64,000 nt of DNA from Hymenobacter metallilatus (lineage in GTDB: Bacteria > Bacteroidota > Bacteroidia > Cytophagales > Hymenobacteraceae): contig NZ_RWIS01000005.1 of the NCBI RefSeq assembly GCF_003944705.1, forward strand, positions 124,001-188,000, read 5' to 3'. This document shows positions 1 to 8,878 of the stretch, piece after piece; within the stretch, counting starts at the first letter, position 1, and each line of letters opens with the position of its first letter. The notes beneath the pieces are model-generated. The model had not been told where the DNA came from and did no database searches. It was given only the letters and a program-made list of their open reading frames with translations. The position numbers and the translations under genes are program-made.

Positions 1-8
1 TTTAGGAC

Positions 9-683
9 TTATTTGAAGAAGTAGAAGTAGACCGGCATGGCGGCAAACGCGGCGCACACGATGATCGAAAAAGCATAGCCCACAAGCTTAATGGCCGGGG
101 TATACTTGCGGTGGGTAAGGCCCAGCGTTTGGAAGGCGCTGCTGAAGCCGTGGAGCAGGTGGTAAAGCAGGGCAAACTGAGCTACTACGTACAACACCAC
201 ATACAAAGGATTCTTAAAAGCCTCTAGTACCAGGGTATAGGCGTCTTCGTTGCCGTTAGCGTCGCGTGGTACATCGGTAAACCGCAGAGAACCGAAGAAG
301 TTGTAGAGGTGGACAACTAGGAAAAATAGCACAATAGAGCCCAGCATAGCCATGCTGCGCGAGTGCCAGGAGCTGTTTTGCTCAATGTGGTCGGAAACGT
401 AGCCCTGACCACCGCGGGCAGCGCGGTTTTTAGCCGCCAACGCCAGTCCTTCATAAATATGAAAGCCAAAACCCAGCACCAGCACGATTTCCAGCGCGCG
501 GATCAGAGGGTTGTGGCCCATAAACTCAGAATAGGCGTTAAATGCCACGCCATTGTCGGCCTTAAACAGCTGCAGGTTACCTACCAAGTGTACTACCAGG
601 AAGGAGCAGAGAAACAGGCCCGTTACGGCCATAATTATTTTGCGGCCGATGCTACTGGAAAAGGTTTTGGAAATCCAACTCAT
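9..683 (-). CDS. sdhC: Succinate dehydrogenase/fumarate reductase cytochrome b subunit
   Basis: Membrane anchor of respiratory complex II, carrying electrons from succinate oxidation to the quinone pool. The 224-aa product matches the single-subunit Bacteroidota/epsilonproteobacterial cytochrome b558 type: five hydrophobic helices, an N-terminal SSIGRKIIMAVTGLFL segment, and helix histidines that suit di-heme ligation (VVHLVGNL near residue 32, FHIYEGL near 75, VVHLYNFFG near 123, LLYHLLHGF near 170). The flavoprotein and iron-sulfur genes normally follow this gene, which would place them left of the window. A well-formed promoter lies about 40 nt upstream. Family assignment is firm; the heme-ligand roles are inferred from the family. 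Confidence 0.95.
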   Translation of the reverse strand: MSWISKTFSSSIGRKIIMAVTGLFLCSFLVVHLVGNLQLFKADNGVAFNAYSEFMGHNPLIRALEIVLVLGFGFHIYEGLALAAKNRAARGGQGYVSDHIEQNSSWHSRSMAMLGSIVLFFLVVHLYNFFGSLRFTDVPRDANGNEDAYTLVLEAFKNPLYVVLYVVAQFALLYHLLHGFSSAFQTLGLTHRKYTPAIKLVGYAFSIIVCAAFAAMPVYFYFFK

Positions 684-724
684 AGAGAGCTAATGAAGGG
701 TGTGGGTAGGTCGGTTATGACGGT

Positions 725-755
725 CAAAGGTATACCCCAACCTAACAGGAAACAA
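725..755 (-). promoter_or_regulatory. Promoter of sdhC
   Basis: On the minus strand a TACCTTTG box (725-732) matches the Bacteroidota -7 consensus TAnnTTTG exactly. A TTG at 753-755 lies 20 nt upstream, the usual distance for the -33 element. The gene start at 683 leaves a leader of roughly 35 nt. Confidence 0.6.
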
Positions 756-918
756 TCTGAATAAGGTAGCTGCGTTATAGTGAATCTATCCGTAGCCAAC
801 TCCGTTAGTACATTGCCCCGACGTAGTAACCTTGGTGTTCGTTTTTTGTTAGGTTGCTGCTCGGTTTTTGCTGACCTTCCCTTTCATCTGTTCTCCCGCC
901 TACTAATACGCTGATTGT

Positions 919-3771
919 ATGAGTATTTCGCTACACAACCGCCCGGTTCGGCTTTGGCTGGCGGGGTTGCTATTGTGGGTAGTGTATCTGTGCACCATGC
1001 CGGCTGCCCGGGCTACCCACCTGCGGGCCGGCGACATCCAAGCAAAAACCGATACTACTGCCGCCCGCAACCCGCGCCGCATCTTCTTTAAACTAGTGCT
1101 GTACTCTTCGGCCGAGCCCAATAAGGCTGACGAACCAACGGCCAACATCTACTTCGGTGACAACACTTGCGCCACCGGCACCAATGCCATTCCGCGCTTT
1201 TCCAAGCAGCTGATATCCGCTGATACCTACCGCAACGTCTACTATTTCGAGCATACCTATAATTCGCCCCGAACATACACGATAACTTACTTAAGTAACT
1301 TTCGGGTAGAGGGAGTAATTAATATGCTCAATTCGGTGAATACGCCGTTTCAGATATCTACAACCATTACCATTGACCCCTTCCTGCAGAATACCTCCCC
1401 GGTCCTGACGGCCCCGGCCATCGATAAAGCAGGCAGACAACAAGTGTTCCTGCACAACCCGGCCGCGTATGATGCGGATGGGGACTCTCTGGTTTTTACT
1501 TTGCAGCCCAGCAAGCAGGCGCCTACCCCGCCCGCCTGCTCGCCTGTACCCGTGGACGTAGCCGGGTTCCGGTACCCGAACGATGCGGCCCTGGGCGGAA
1601 CGCCGGTGCAGGTAGCCTACGCCGGTCCGCCGGTGGGGCGGCCCGGTGACCCGGCCATCTTTGAGCAGGATAGCCGCACGGGCCAGATTGTATGGAATGC
1701 CCCGGCGGTAGTTGGCGTTTATAATTTTGCGTTTTCAGTTAAAGAGTACCGCCGCACACCGGGCGAAAGGGCCCGGTTGATTGGAGAGGTAGTGCGGGAT
1801 ATGCAGGTGACGGTAGTAGCTACCAACAATGCCCGGCCTACCATTGTAGTACCGGCCGACATCTGCGTGGTGGCCAATACGCCGGTGCCGAACGGCGTGG
1901 TAACGGCCACCGACCCCGACAACAACCCTATCACCCTGGAGGCCTTCGGGGGGATGCTGCCCCGGCCGGCCTCTTTCGTGCAAACGGCTACCGGTCCGCC
2001 CACGGCCCGGGGGCTGTTCCAGTGGACTCCAACGTGTGCCGATATTCGCTCGGAGCCTCACCAGGTGCTATTTAAGGCCACCGACCGGCCCGTGGCAGGG
2101 CAGCCGCCCCTCATCGACCAGCGGGTGTGGCGCATCACAGTTATCGGGCCGGCCCCGCAAAACCTGCGCACCGCCCTGCAAGGCAGCACCGCCCGCCTCG
2201 ATTGGGACAGTTACAGCTGCCAAAACCCCGGGGCCCAGATTCTGATTTTCCGGCGCGAAAACTCCTTCCCCTTCACGCCCGGTCCCTGCGAGACTGGCCT
2301 GCCCGCCGCGGCCGGCTATACGCAGGTGGGCACGGTGAGCGTTGGGTCGCGCACCTTCCTGGATGACAACAACGGCCGGGGCCTGGACCGGGGTAAAACC
2401 TACTGCTACCGCATCTACGTGCAGTTTGCTGCGCCGGCGGGTGGGGCCAGCCTAGCTTCCAACGAGGCCTGCGTGGCCCTTACCGGCCGCTCAGCCCGCC
2501 TTACCAATGTAACTGTAGACCGCACCGATGCTGCCACGGGCCAGATTACGGTTCGCTGGACCAAGCCTACGTCGTCGGCAGGCTTCGGTACGCCCCGGGG
2601 GTACCGGTTGTTCCGGGCCCCGTCCCTGAACCCGGCTGCTGCCGATTTCACGCAGGTGTACACCACTACCAACCTCGACGACACCACCTTCGTGAATACG
2701 GGGCTGAACACTGCGGCTAATACGTATTCGTACCGGCTGGATTTCTACAGTACGGCCGTGGCAGGAGCTGCCGAAACAGTGGAAACTGCCGGTCCGGCCT
2801 CCAGCGTGCGGGTAACGGGTACGCCTAATCCTATTGCCAACACCATCAGTGTAAGCTGGACCTACCGGGTGCCTTGGGATAATACCAAGCGGCCGACGAC
2901 GGTATACCGCCGCGAGCCGGCCGGAACGTTCCGGCCCATTGCCAAAGTTACCGGTACGGCTACCGGGGGTACCTTTACGGATGCCGGTACTGCGGCCGCT
3001 CCGCTGGTAAAGGGCCGCACGTATTGCTACTACGTGAAAACTAACGGCACTTACGACAGCACCCGGCCCGACTCGCTGATCAATCTGAGCCAGGAGCAGT
3101 GCGTGGATTTGCGGTCCGTGCCGTGTACGCCGGTGCTCACGCTCAAGCCTACTAACTGCGACAGTCTGGCTAGCCGTCTGTTCGATTTGCCGGTAACGCC
3201 ACTTAGCGGGCAGATCTACTCCAACTACCTGAGCTGGACGCTGAGCAACCTGCCCACGGCCGACTGTGGCCGTAACATTGTGTCGTATATCATCTTCTAC
3301 GCGGCTACGGATGCTGACCCGCTGGTGGAGCTGACCCGGGTGCCCGGTTCCCAGACTACCTACCTGCACCAGGGCTTGTCGTCGGCGCAGGGCTGCTACG
3401 CCGTGCAGGCCGTGGATGCCAACGGAGCCCTGAGCGCCCTCAGTAATAAGGAATGCAAGGATAATTGCCTGCTGTTCCTGCTGCCCAACATCTTCACCCC
3501 GAACGGCGACGGTAAAAACGACACGTTCCGGCCGAAAGTATTCAGCCCCATACAGCGTACTTCCGTGAAGATATTCAACCGCTGGGGCGTGAAGGTGTAC
3601 GAAAGTGACAAAGACCCGCTGATTAACTGGAATGGTGGCAGCGGCGGCGCAGAGGGCGGCTCCAGCGGCAAAATGGCCGATGGTATGTACTTCTATCAGG
3701 CCGATGTGGAATTCAAAGACCTGAACCGCACCAAGCGCACCTTCAAAGGCTGGGTGCAGATCAACCATTAA
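919..3771 (+). CDS. Large secreted surface protein with fibronectin-III-like repeats and CHU_C (gliding/T9SS type B) C-terminus
   Basis: A 950-aa exported protein. It starts with a basic region and hydrophobic signal segment (about residues 8-32, ending PAARATHLRAGDI, an N-terminus typical of Bacteroidota surface proteins of this kind). Residues about 150-410 resemble cadherin/PKD-like beta-sandwich modules (repeated DxDxD/NxPT patterns such as ATDPDNNPI). Residues about 410-740 carry at least three fibronectin-III-like repeats (RLDWDSYSC, TVRWTKP, SVSWTYR strands, each with YCYRIYV/YCYYVKT type ends). The last ~95 residues form the CHU_C domain: LPNIFTPNGDGKNDTFRP, IFNRWGVKVYES, DGMYFYQADVEF. 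That domain is a type IX secretion signal that anchors or releases cargo at the cell surface. Likely an adhesin; ligand unknown. Confidence 0.85.
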   Translation: MSISLHNRPVRLWLAGLLLWVVYLCTMPAARATHLRAGDIQAKTDTTAARNPRRIFFKLVLYSSAEPNKADEPTANIYFGDNTCATGTNAIPRFSKQLISADTYRNVYYFEHTYNSPRTYTITYLSNFRVEGVINMLNSVNTPFQISTTITIDPFLQNTSPVLTAPAIDKAGRQQVFLHNPAAYDADGDSLVFTLQPSKQAPTPPACSPVPVDVAGFRYPNDAALGGTPVQVAYAGPPVGRPGDPAIFEQDSRTGQIVWNAPAVVGVYNFAFSVKEYRRTPGERARLIGEVVRDMQVTVVATNNARPTIVVPADICVVANTPVPNGVVTATDPDNNPITLEAFGGMLPRPASFVQTATGPPTARGLFQWTPTCADIRSEPHQVLFKATDRPVAGQPPLIDQRVWRITVIGPAPQNLRTALQGSTARLDWDSYSCQNPGAQILIFRRENSFPFTPGPCETGLPAAAGYTQVGTVSVGSRTFLDDNNGRGLDRGKTYCYRIYVQFAAPAGGASLASNEACVALTGRSARLTNVTVDRTDAATGQITVRWTKPTSSAGFGTPRGYRLFRAPSLNPAAADFTQVYTTTNLDDTTFVNTGLNTAANTYSYRLDFYSTAVAGAAETVETAGPASSVRVTGTPNPIANTISVSWTYRVPWDNTKRPTTVYRREPAGTFRPIAKVTGTATGGTFTDAGTAAAPLVKGRTYCYYVKTNGTYDSTRPDSLINLSQEQCVDLRSVPCTPVLTLKPTNCDSLASRLFDLPVTPLSGQIYSNYLSWTLSNLPTADCGRNIVSYIIFYAATDADPLVELTRVPGSQTTYLHQGLSSAQGCYAVQAVDANGALSALSNKECKDNCLLFLLPNIFTPNGDGKNDTFRPKVFSPIQRTSVKIFNRWGVKVYESDKDPLINWNGGSGGAEGGSSGKMADGMYFYQADVEFKDLNRTKRTFKGWVQINH

Positions 3772-3801
3772 CGGCGCTACGCCGTAGATTTTCCTGCCAC
3801 A

Positions 3802-3830
3802 ACGGGCATATCCTACCGGGATATGCCCGT
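3802..3830 (+). terminator. Rho-independent terminator after the CHU_C protein
   Basis: A 12-bp perfect stem (3802-3813 with 3819-3830, core ACGGGCATATCC) and 5-nt loop, followed by a run of T, 30 nt past the stop codon. Confidence 0.85.
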
Positions 3831-3863
3831 TTTTTGTGCCCGGACTTTTTCCTTATTCACCCG

Positions 3864-4202
3864 ATGAAGACGAACTATCAACTGGCCATTGGCGCCCTGC
3901 TGCTCAGCACGGCCTGCTCCACCCCCCAATCAACCACTACCACCGAAGCTCCGGCCGCTACGCCCGCTGCTACCAGCGTTGGAGCTACCACCCCGGAGCA
4001 GGCCGCCGTGCTGGCGACCCGCTACTTCCGCTCCCTGCCCGACTCGGCGGTGTATCTGCTGCCCACTATGCAGGTGCTGGATGCCGGCCCGCGCTGGCAG
4101 GTGCTGGTGAAGCGCACCGACCGGGTAGGGCAGATGCCCGATGGGAGTGCCATTGAAGTGGATAAGCAAAGCGGCAGCATCAGCACGGTGCCGGTGAAGT
4201 AA
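3864..4202 (+). CDS. Small putative lipoprotein
   Basis: A 112-aa protein that starts with a lipoprotein signal peptide: MKTNYQLAIGALLLSTAC, the cysteine at residue 18 being the likely lipidation site. A Thr/Ala/Pro-rich linker (about 20-50) follows, then a compact C-terminal part (about 50-112). The ATG at 3864 is chosen over an in-frame upstream start at 3834 because it begins the signal peptide exactly. I do not recognise the family. The C-terminal part resembles small periplasmic domains with alternating strands (WQVLVKRTDRV, AIEVDKQSGSI). Confidence 0.7.
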   Translation: MKTNYQLAIGALLLSTACSTPQSTTTTEAPAATPAATSVGATTPEQAAVLATRYFRSLPDSAVYLLPTMQVLDAGPRWQVLVKRTDRVGQMPDGSAIEVDKQSGSISTVPVK

Positions 4203-4325
4203 ACCGGTGGCTCGGGCTGCATTGTGCATTCAAGCGGTTTTATGCAGCTTGCAGCTTCATTTTCTCATTCGCTTCGCCTGCTGACGGACGGTTTCACCTC
4301 CGCTCAGCAGCCTAATTTCCCGACG

Positions 4326-5213
4326 ATGAAAGCAGTTATTTTTCCCGGCCAGGGCAGTCAGTTCAGTGGTATGGGCCGTGACCTGTACGAGCAGCACCCG
4401 GCGGCCCGGCAACTGATGGACCAGGCCAACGAAATCCTAGGTTTTTCTCTCACCGACGTGATGTTCACGGGGTCGGAGGAGGACCTGCGCCGCACCGACG
4501 TAACCCAGCCGGCCATTTTCCTGCATTCGGTGGCCCTGGCGGCCGTGCTGCCCGAGCTACGGCCCGAGATGGTAGCCGGCCACTCGCTCGGCGAGTTTTC
4601 GGCGCTGGTGGCGGCTAAGGTGCTGCGCTTCGAGGATGCCCTGCAACTGGTGGCCAAGCGGGCCCAGGCCATGCAGGCCGCCTGCCTGGAGCAGCCCGGC
4701 ACCATGGCCGCCATTCTGGCCCTCGACGACGATACCACGGCCCGCATCTGCCAGGAAATCACCGACGGGGGTAACGTGGTAGTGGCCGCCAACTACAACT
4801 GCCCCGGTCAGCTGGTGGTATCCGGCTCCCAGCGTGGCATCGAGCTGGCCTGCGAGCAGCTGAAGGCCGCCGGCGCCAAGCGGGCCCTGCCGCTGCCGGT
4901 GGGCGGGGCCTTCCATTCGCCCCTGATGCAGTCGGCGGAAGCGGCACTGGCCGAGGCCATTGCCCGTACTACCTTCTCGGCCGGCATCTGCCCGGTGTAC
5001 CAGAACGTGGACGCCGCCCCCCACACTAACCCCGACGAAATCCGGGAAAACCTGGTGCGGCAGCTCACGGCCCCCGTCCGCTGGACGCAGAGTGTGCAGC
5101 GCATGGTGCAGGACGGAGCCACGGAGTTTGTGGAGTGCGGCCCCGGCAAAGTGCTGCAAGGCTTGGTGAAAAAGATTGCGCCGGAAGCTGCCGTGTCGTC
5201 GGCGGCAGTGTAG
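4326..5213 (+). CDS. fabD: Malonyl CoA-acyl carrier protein transacylase
   Basis: Loads malonyl groups from CoA onto acyl carrier protein, the entry step of fatty-acid elongation, in the cytoplasm. The 295-aa product has the start VIFPGQGSQFSGMG, the nucleophile motif AGHSLGEF (Ser87), and the catalytic histidine in GGAFHSPLM (His196), plus the C-terminal ECGPGKVLQGLVKK. The reading frame is open further upstream, but the ATG at 4326 gives the standard FabD N-terminus, so the upstream extension is rejected. The gene stands alone rather than in a fab cluster. It ends at a strong bidirectional terminator. Confidence 0.97.
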   Translation: MKAVIFPGQGSQFSGMGRDLYEQHPAARQLMDQANEILGFSLTDVMFTGSEEDLRRTDVTQPAIFLHSVALAAVLPELRPEMVAGHSLGEFSALVAAKVLRFEDALQLVAKRAQAMQAACLEQPGTMAAILALDDDTTARICQEITDGGNVVVAANYNCPGQLVVSGSQRGIELACEQLKAAGAKRALPLPVGGAFHSPLMQSAEAALAEAIARTTFSAGICPVYQNVDAAPHTNPDEIRENLVRQLTAPVRWTQSVQRMVQDGATEFVECGPGKVLQGLVKKIAPEAAVSSAAV

Positions 5214-5235
5214 AGTTACTTGGTAGCTTGCCTAA

Positions 5236-5297
5236 ATACCGACGCAATTAAAGAGCCGGCTTCTTTCGAAAAGCCGGCTCTTTAATTGCGTCGGTAT
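5236..5297. terminator. Bidirectional terminator, 27-bp perfect stem
   Basis: 5236-5262 pairs perfectly with 5271-5297 around an 8-nt loop. The stem core is GAGCCGGCTT and A/T tracts in both arms supply a U-run for either strand. It lies between the convergent fabD and the gene at 5298. Confidence 0.85.
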
Positions 5298-5657
5298 CTA
5301 ATTTCCGCCAAAGTATAGTTTTAGCTTTCTATTGCCTAAGCATGTGTAAGCCAACTCTTGAATACGCGCTGTGTATTTATGTAGAAGAGTGTCATTTGTG
5401 ATGTATTCAATGAATGCAAGTTCTTCAATAAGGCCTTCGCACTGAGTTGAATTCAATAGTAAATCGTCGTGAATACTAATCAACGATGTTACGTGTAAAT
5501 CATACGCTTTACCAATGCATGAAAGCCGAAACATAAGCTGCTCAGGAAATTCGATGTACCGGTCTGCTACTTCGCCTTGCTCATCATAAAGGCTAACTAT
5601 GCAATGAATGCTGTTCAGGTTTTCAAAAGAAAGCCTGTTGTTGTAGGCTGTAGACAT
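5298..5657 (-). CDS. Hypothetical protein, AT-rich gene
   Basis: A 119-aa protein of unrecognised family (start MSTAYNNRLSFENLNSIHC). No signal peptide or membrane segment is seen; the C-terminal half looks helical with leucine-rich stretches (LLLNSTQCEGLIEELAF). It begins 6 nt after the folK stop on the same strand, so the two are probably co-transcribed. Base composition is visibly more AT-rich than every flanking gene, which suggests recent acquisition, but a short gene can drift. Its stop codon abuts the 27-bp terminator. Confidence 0.6.
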   Translation of the reverse strand: MSTAYNNRLSFENLNSIHCIVSLYDEQGEVADRYIEFPEQLMFRLSCIGKAYDLHVTSLISIHDDLLLNSTQCEGLIEELAFIEYITNDTLLHKYTARIQELAYTCLGNRKLKLYFGGN

Positions 5658-5663
5658 AAGCTG

Positions 5664-6155
5664 TTAAAAATTGGCAGGTATTGGTTTTACCTCCAGTTCA
5701 TCCGGGCACTCCGCCAGCAACTCGGCTACGGTGCGGCCGAGCTGCGGATGAATTATAGCAGCGGCAATATCGGTCAGGGGCACCAGGGCAAACCGCCGCT
5801 CCGGCAGCCGCGGGTGCGGTAGTTGCAGGCTCGCACTATCCAGCACCAGCTTGTCGTACAGTAAAATATCCACGTCCAGAGTGCGGGCTCCCCAGCGCAC
5901 CAGCCGCTCCCGGCCGGCCAGCTGCTCAACAGCCAGGCAAGCCTGCAATAGCTGCTCCGGCGAAAGCGCCGTGTGAAGCTGCGCGGCTTGGTTGAGAAAC
6001 GGCGGCTGATCCTGCAGGCCCCAGGCGGCGGTTTCGTAGAGGCCGGATACCGCCACTACGGGGCCAGCCGTTTCGTGCAGGCGCCGGATGGCTTGCTGGA
6101 GAATGGCCAGCCGGTTGCCCAGGTTGGAGCCGAGTAGGAGGTAGGCGGTAGACAA
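5664..6155 (-). CDS. folK: 2-amino-4-hydroxy-6-hydroxymethyldihydropteridine pyrophosphokinase
   Basis: Transfers pyrophosphate from ATP to 6-hydroxymethyl-dihydropterin in folate biosynthesis. The 163-aa product shows the family hallmarks: N-terminal AYLLLGSNLGNR (pterin-binding loop), YETAAWGLQDQPPFLNQA, the metal- and ATP-binding TLDVDILLYD, and the HPRLPERRFALVPL motif. Length is normal for the monofunctional enzyme. The small AT-rich gene at 5657 follows by 6 nt. No other folate gene is nearby. Confidence 0.96.
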   Translation of the reverse strand: MSTAYLLLGSNLGNRLAILQQAIRRLHETAGPVVAVSGLYETAAWGLQDQPPFLNQAAQLHTALSPEQLLQACLAVEQLAGRERLVRWGARTLDVDILLYDKLVLDSASLQLPHPRLPERRFALVPLTDIAAAIIHPQLGRTVAELLAECPDELEVKPIPANF

Positions 6156-6332
6156 TTAAAAATTGGTAATTAAAGATTAAATATTGCGCTGTGGCAAAGC
6201 TATTGGCGGTTTTGGTGTGTGCTTTGGATTGAGAACGGAGAGTGTTGCTTCTCGCTGTAAGCCAAAAATTTTTGTGTTGGCCAAGCCGCGCTTTTAGGTG
6301 CAAAATGCCCAATCAGCCGCAATTTTTAATGC

Positions 6333-7217
6333 TCAATTCTTGATTGAAAACGCCCGCCGCAAAAACTCTACCGTAACCTCAGCCGCCTGTTGGGCTTCGG
6401 TGGGCAGTTGCTCCTGCTGCCAGGGGTGCGCGCCGCCGAAGTTGTGCGTAACGCCCGGCAGCACAACCAGCTCGGCGGCGGGCTGCCACTCTTTCAGCTG
6501 GTGGGCCCGCGCCAATGGCACGGTTTCGTCCTGGTCGCCGTGCAGCACCAGCAGGGGCCGACCTTTCAGCTTGCGGCGCAGCCCGTGCCGGATATCCAAG
6601 CGTAGGCGATTCTGGTGGTAGTCTTCCACAATCTGGAAGTATAGCGGCAGCTGCTGGCCGGTCCGGCTGTTTTCGACGTGAAACACGCCCTGCTGCTGCC
6701 ACTGCTGCATCAGCGGCTCGGGCCAGCCGGGGTTTACGTCGCTGATGGCGGCCCAGGTAACCACGGCCTTCACCCGCGGGTCTTCGGCGGTTTTCAGCAG
6801 CACCAGCCCGCCGCCCCGGCTGTGCCCCAGCAGTGCCAGATCCGACAGGTCCATCTCGGCGGCAGGCAGGGCCGTTTGCCCGGGCGCAAACAGCGCATCG
6901 AGCAGCACCCCGATATCGTCCAGCTCCAGGCTGAAGTTGTTGCGGCCGAAGGCTTCCAGGTCTTCCAGGTCGCCGGTGCCACCCACCACCAGCCCGTTGT
7001 GCGAGAGGTTGAGCTTCACGAACACGAACCCCTGCCGGGCAAACCACTCAGCCAGCACGTTGAAGTGGCCCCAGTCTTTGAAGCCCTTAAAGCCATGCAC
7101 GAACACCACCACCGGCTTGGGGCGCCCATCGGCCACAAACCGGGCATCGGCGGCGAAAGGCCGGGAGTGATGGGGGCTGGACAGCAGAAAATCGACGGAA
7201 ACAGGCTGGAAAGGCAT
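6333..7217 (-). CDS. Alpha/beta hydrolase (dienelactone-hydrolase/BAAT-like)
   Basis: Cytoplasmic serine hydrolase of 294 aa from the ATG at 7217 (MPFQPVSVDFLL); an in-frame start at 7250 adds eleven residues of no family likeness. VVVFVHGFKGFKDWGHF provides the oxyanion-hole HG motif, LLGHSRGGGLVLL the nucleophile elbow (GHSRGG), LLVLHGDQDETVP the acid, and VTHNFGG the catalytic histidine. Substrate unknown. Closest in pattern to single-domain hydrolases annotated as alpha/beta hydrolase family or dienelactone hydrolase. Confidence 0.88.
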   Translation of the reverse strand: MPFQPVSVDFLLSSPHHSRPFAADARFVADGRPKPVVVFVHGFKGFKDWGHFNVLAEWFARQGFVFVKLNLSHNGLVVGGTGDLEDLEAFGRNNFSLELDDIGVLLDALFAPGQTALPAAEMDLSDLALLGHSRGGGLVLLKTAEDPRVKAVVTWAAISDVNPGWPEPLMQQWQQQGVFHVENSRTGQQLPLYFQIVEDYHQNRLRLDIRHGLRRKLKGRPLLVLHGDQDETVPLARAHQLKEWQPAAELVVLPGVTHNFGGAHPWQQEQLPTEAQQAAEVTVEFLRRAFSIKN

Positions 7218-7394
7218 AGGAACGAAGGTAAGGAACAGGCAGGAAGCCACAGGAAATTACGCGAAATCCGCAGGATATCGTGTAGCAACAGACGTGTTTA
7301 AGGGAGCAAGCAGGGGCCAATGCCTAACTCCCGGTTTTAACCTCCACACTATCTCAGGGTTTACCCGTATCATTGCAGCGCCCAAATTACCCGC

Positions 7395-8375
7395 ATGACC
7401 GTTACGCTGGACCAGATACAGGCTCCTATTGCCGCCGAAATGGAGGAATTCGAAAAGAAATTCCGCCAGTCCATGCAAACGCGGCAGCTGCTGCTGGATA
7501 AAATCATGGGCTACATTGTGAAGCGCAAGGGCAAGCAGATCCGGCCCATGTTTGTGTTCTTCACGGCCAAAATCAGCGGCGGCGACCCGCTGCCGGAAGC
7601 TTCGTTCCGGGGGGCGGCCCTCATCGAGCTGCTGCACACGGCCACGCTGGTGCATGATGATGTGGTAGATGAGAGCAACTACCGGCGCGGATTTTTCAGC
7701 ATCAATGCCCTCTGGAAAAACAAGATTGCCGTGCTGGTAGGCGACTACCTGCTCAGCAAGGGCCTGCTGCTCAGCCTGGAAAACAACGACTACGAGCTGC
7801 TCAAGATAGTGAGCAATGCCGTGAAGGAACTGAGCGAAGGAGAGCTGCTGCAAATTGAAAAAGCCCGCCGCCTCGATATCACCGAGGAAGTCTACTTTGA
7901 AATTATCCGCCAGAAAACGGCCTCACTCATTGCTTCCTGCTGCGCCGTAGGGGCCGCCTCGGCCGGCGCCGACGCCCCCACCGTGGAGCGGGCCCGCCTG
8001 TTCGGGGAAAAAGTGGGTATGGCCTTTCAGATCAAGGACGACCTGTTCGACTTCGGTACGGCCGAAATAGGCAAGCCGGTGGGCATTGATATCAAGGAGA
8101 AAAAGATGACTCTGCCGCTCATCTACGCCCTCCAGCAGGCCGACTGGCTGACTAAGCGCCGCGTTATCTTCAACGTGAAAAACAACGATGGCCGCAAGGA
8201 CCGGGTGCAGGCTGTCATCGACTTCGTGAAGCAGTCGGGCGGTCTGGAGTACGCCATCCGGGTGATGGAGCGCTACCGCGACGAGGCACTGGCCATCCTG
8301 CGCACCTTTCCCGAATCAGCCTCCCGCACTTCCCTGGAGCAGCTCATCAACTACACCATCGAACGGAACCACTGA
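7395..8375 (+). CDS. ispB: Long-chain all-trans polyprenyl diphosphate synthase
   Basis: Chain elongation of allylic diphosphates with isopentenyl diphosphate; in Bacteroidota this enzyme makes the side chain of menaquinone. The 326-aa product has the first aspartate-rich motif LVHDDVVDES (Asp88, Asp89, Asp92), the upstream GKQIRPMFV diphosphate-binding region, the KTASLIASCC segment and the second motif FQIKDDLFDFG (Asp215, Asp216, Asp219). Small residues before the first motif suit a long product. Product chain length cannot be read from sequence with certainty, so the symbol is the family name. A near-consensus -7 box (TATCATTG) lies at 7368-7375. Confidence 0.93.
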   Translation: MTVTLDQIQAPIAAEMEEFEKKFRQSMQTRQLLLDKIMGYIVKRKGKQIRPMFVFFTAKISGGDPLPEASFRGAALIELLHTATLVHDDVVDESNYRRGFFSINALWKNKIAVLVGDYLLSKGLLLSLENNDYELLKIVSNAVKELSEGELLQIEKARRLDITEEVYFEIIRQKTASLIASCCAVGAASAGADAPTVERARLFGEKVGMAFQIKDDLFDFGTAEIGKPVGIDIKEKKMTLPLIYALQQADWLTKRRVIFNVKNNDGRKDRVQAVIDFVKQSGGLEYAIRVMERYRDEALAILRTFPESASRTSLEQLINYTIERNH

Positions 8376-8382
8376 TTTCGCG

Positions 8383-8575
8383 TGGATTCTGCGGACGATT
8401 GTAGCATAAGCTTTAGCTTGTGCCGTGCGCCGCATGATACGTCAGCGCAAAAACCAATCTCAACAAACAAGGCTTGCCATACGGCAAGCCTTGTTTGTTG
8501 TTATCCAGAGTTGTTAGGTGGCATACGGCACAAGCTAAAGCGTGTGCCACAACCCAATCGTCTACAAAATTCGTG
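8383..8575. repeat. Nested intergenic inverted repeat element (type E)
   Basis: Three concentric inverted repeats fill the gap between convergent genes. An outer pair is centred on CGGACGATTG (near 8392) and CAATCGTCT (near 8557). A middle pair is about 23 bp with few mismatches (left around 8407-8429, right around 8525-8547, core TTTAGCTTGTGCCGT). A perfect 18-bp hairpin sits in the middle at 8461-8500. It contains no open reading frame. Confidence 0.75.
8461..8500. terminator. Bidirectional hairpin terminator inside the type E repeat
   Basis: Perfect 18-bp stem (8461-8478 with 8483-8500, core AAGGCTTGCC), 4-nt loop ATAC. It sits between the convergent polyprenyl synthase and the zinc-ribbon gene, so it can end both transcripts. 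Confidence 0.7.
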
Positions 8576-8578
8576 CAA

Positions 8579-8878
8579 TCAGTGATGCACTTGGTAGGCT
8601 ACGCTGCTTGGGGTTACCTCTGATACGTCGAACTGCACGCCGTCGAAAGTGCTTGTTACGGTAATTTCGTGGGTCATGTCGCAACCGGGGCATTTGATTT
8701 CTTCCTTCTCAAACTGCCCGTCGTCGTCCAGGGAGTTGGCCAGGTGGTCGGCGGCGGGCACGCCGATAAGCTCGGTGAATACCTCCGTGTGGCATTTGTT
8801 GCACTGAAATTTGAGGCCTACGGTACGGCCTTGCAGCTCATCGAGCGGGGCGGGGGTGTTTTTCTGCTGAATCCACAT
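8579..8878 (-). CDS. Small zinc-ribbon-like hypothetical protein
   Basis: A 99-aa soluble protein with two CxxC knuckles, CNKC (near residue 28) and CPGC (near 63), that together form a probable four-cysteine zinc site. Between them lies an acidic stretch (DDDGQFEKEEI). No catalytic motif is visible and I do not recognise the family. The stop codon lies a few bases from the type E repeat. Confidence 0.65.
   Translation of the reverse strand: MWIQQKNTPAPLDELQGRTVGLKFQCNKCHTEVFTELIGVPAADHLANSLDDDGQFEKEEIKCPGCDMTHEITVTSTFDGVQFDVSEVTPSSVAYQVHH

Noticed and set aside
2491..3768. A 425-codon open frame antisense to the CHU_C surface protein
   Set aside because: Shadow frame of a repetitive high-GC gene; no family motif, signal peptide or promoter.
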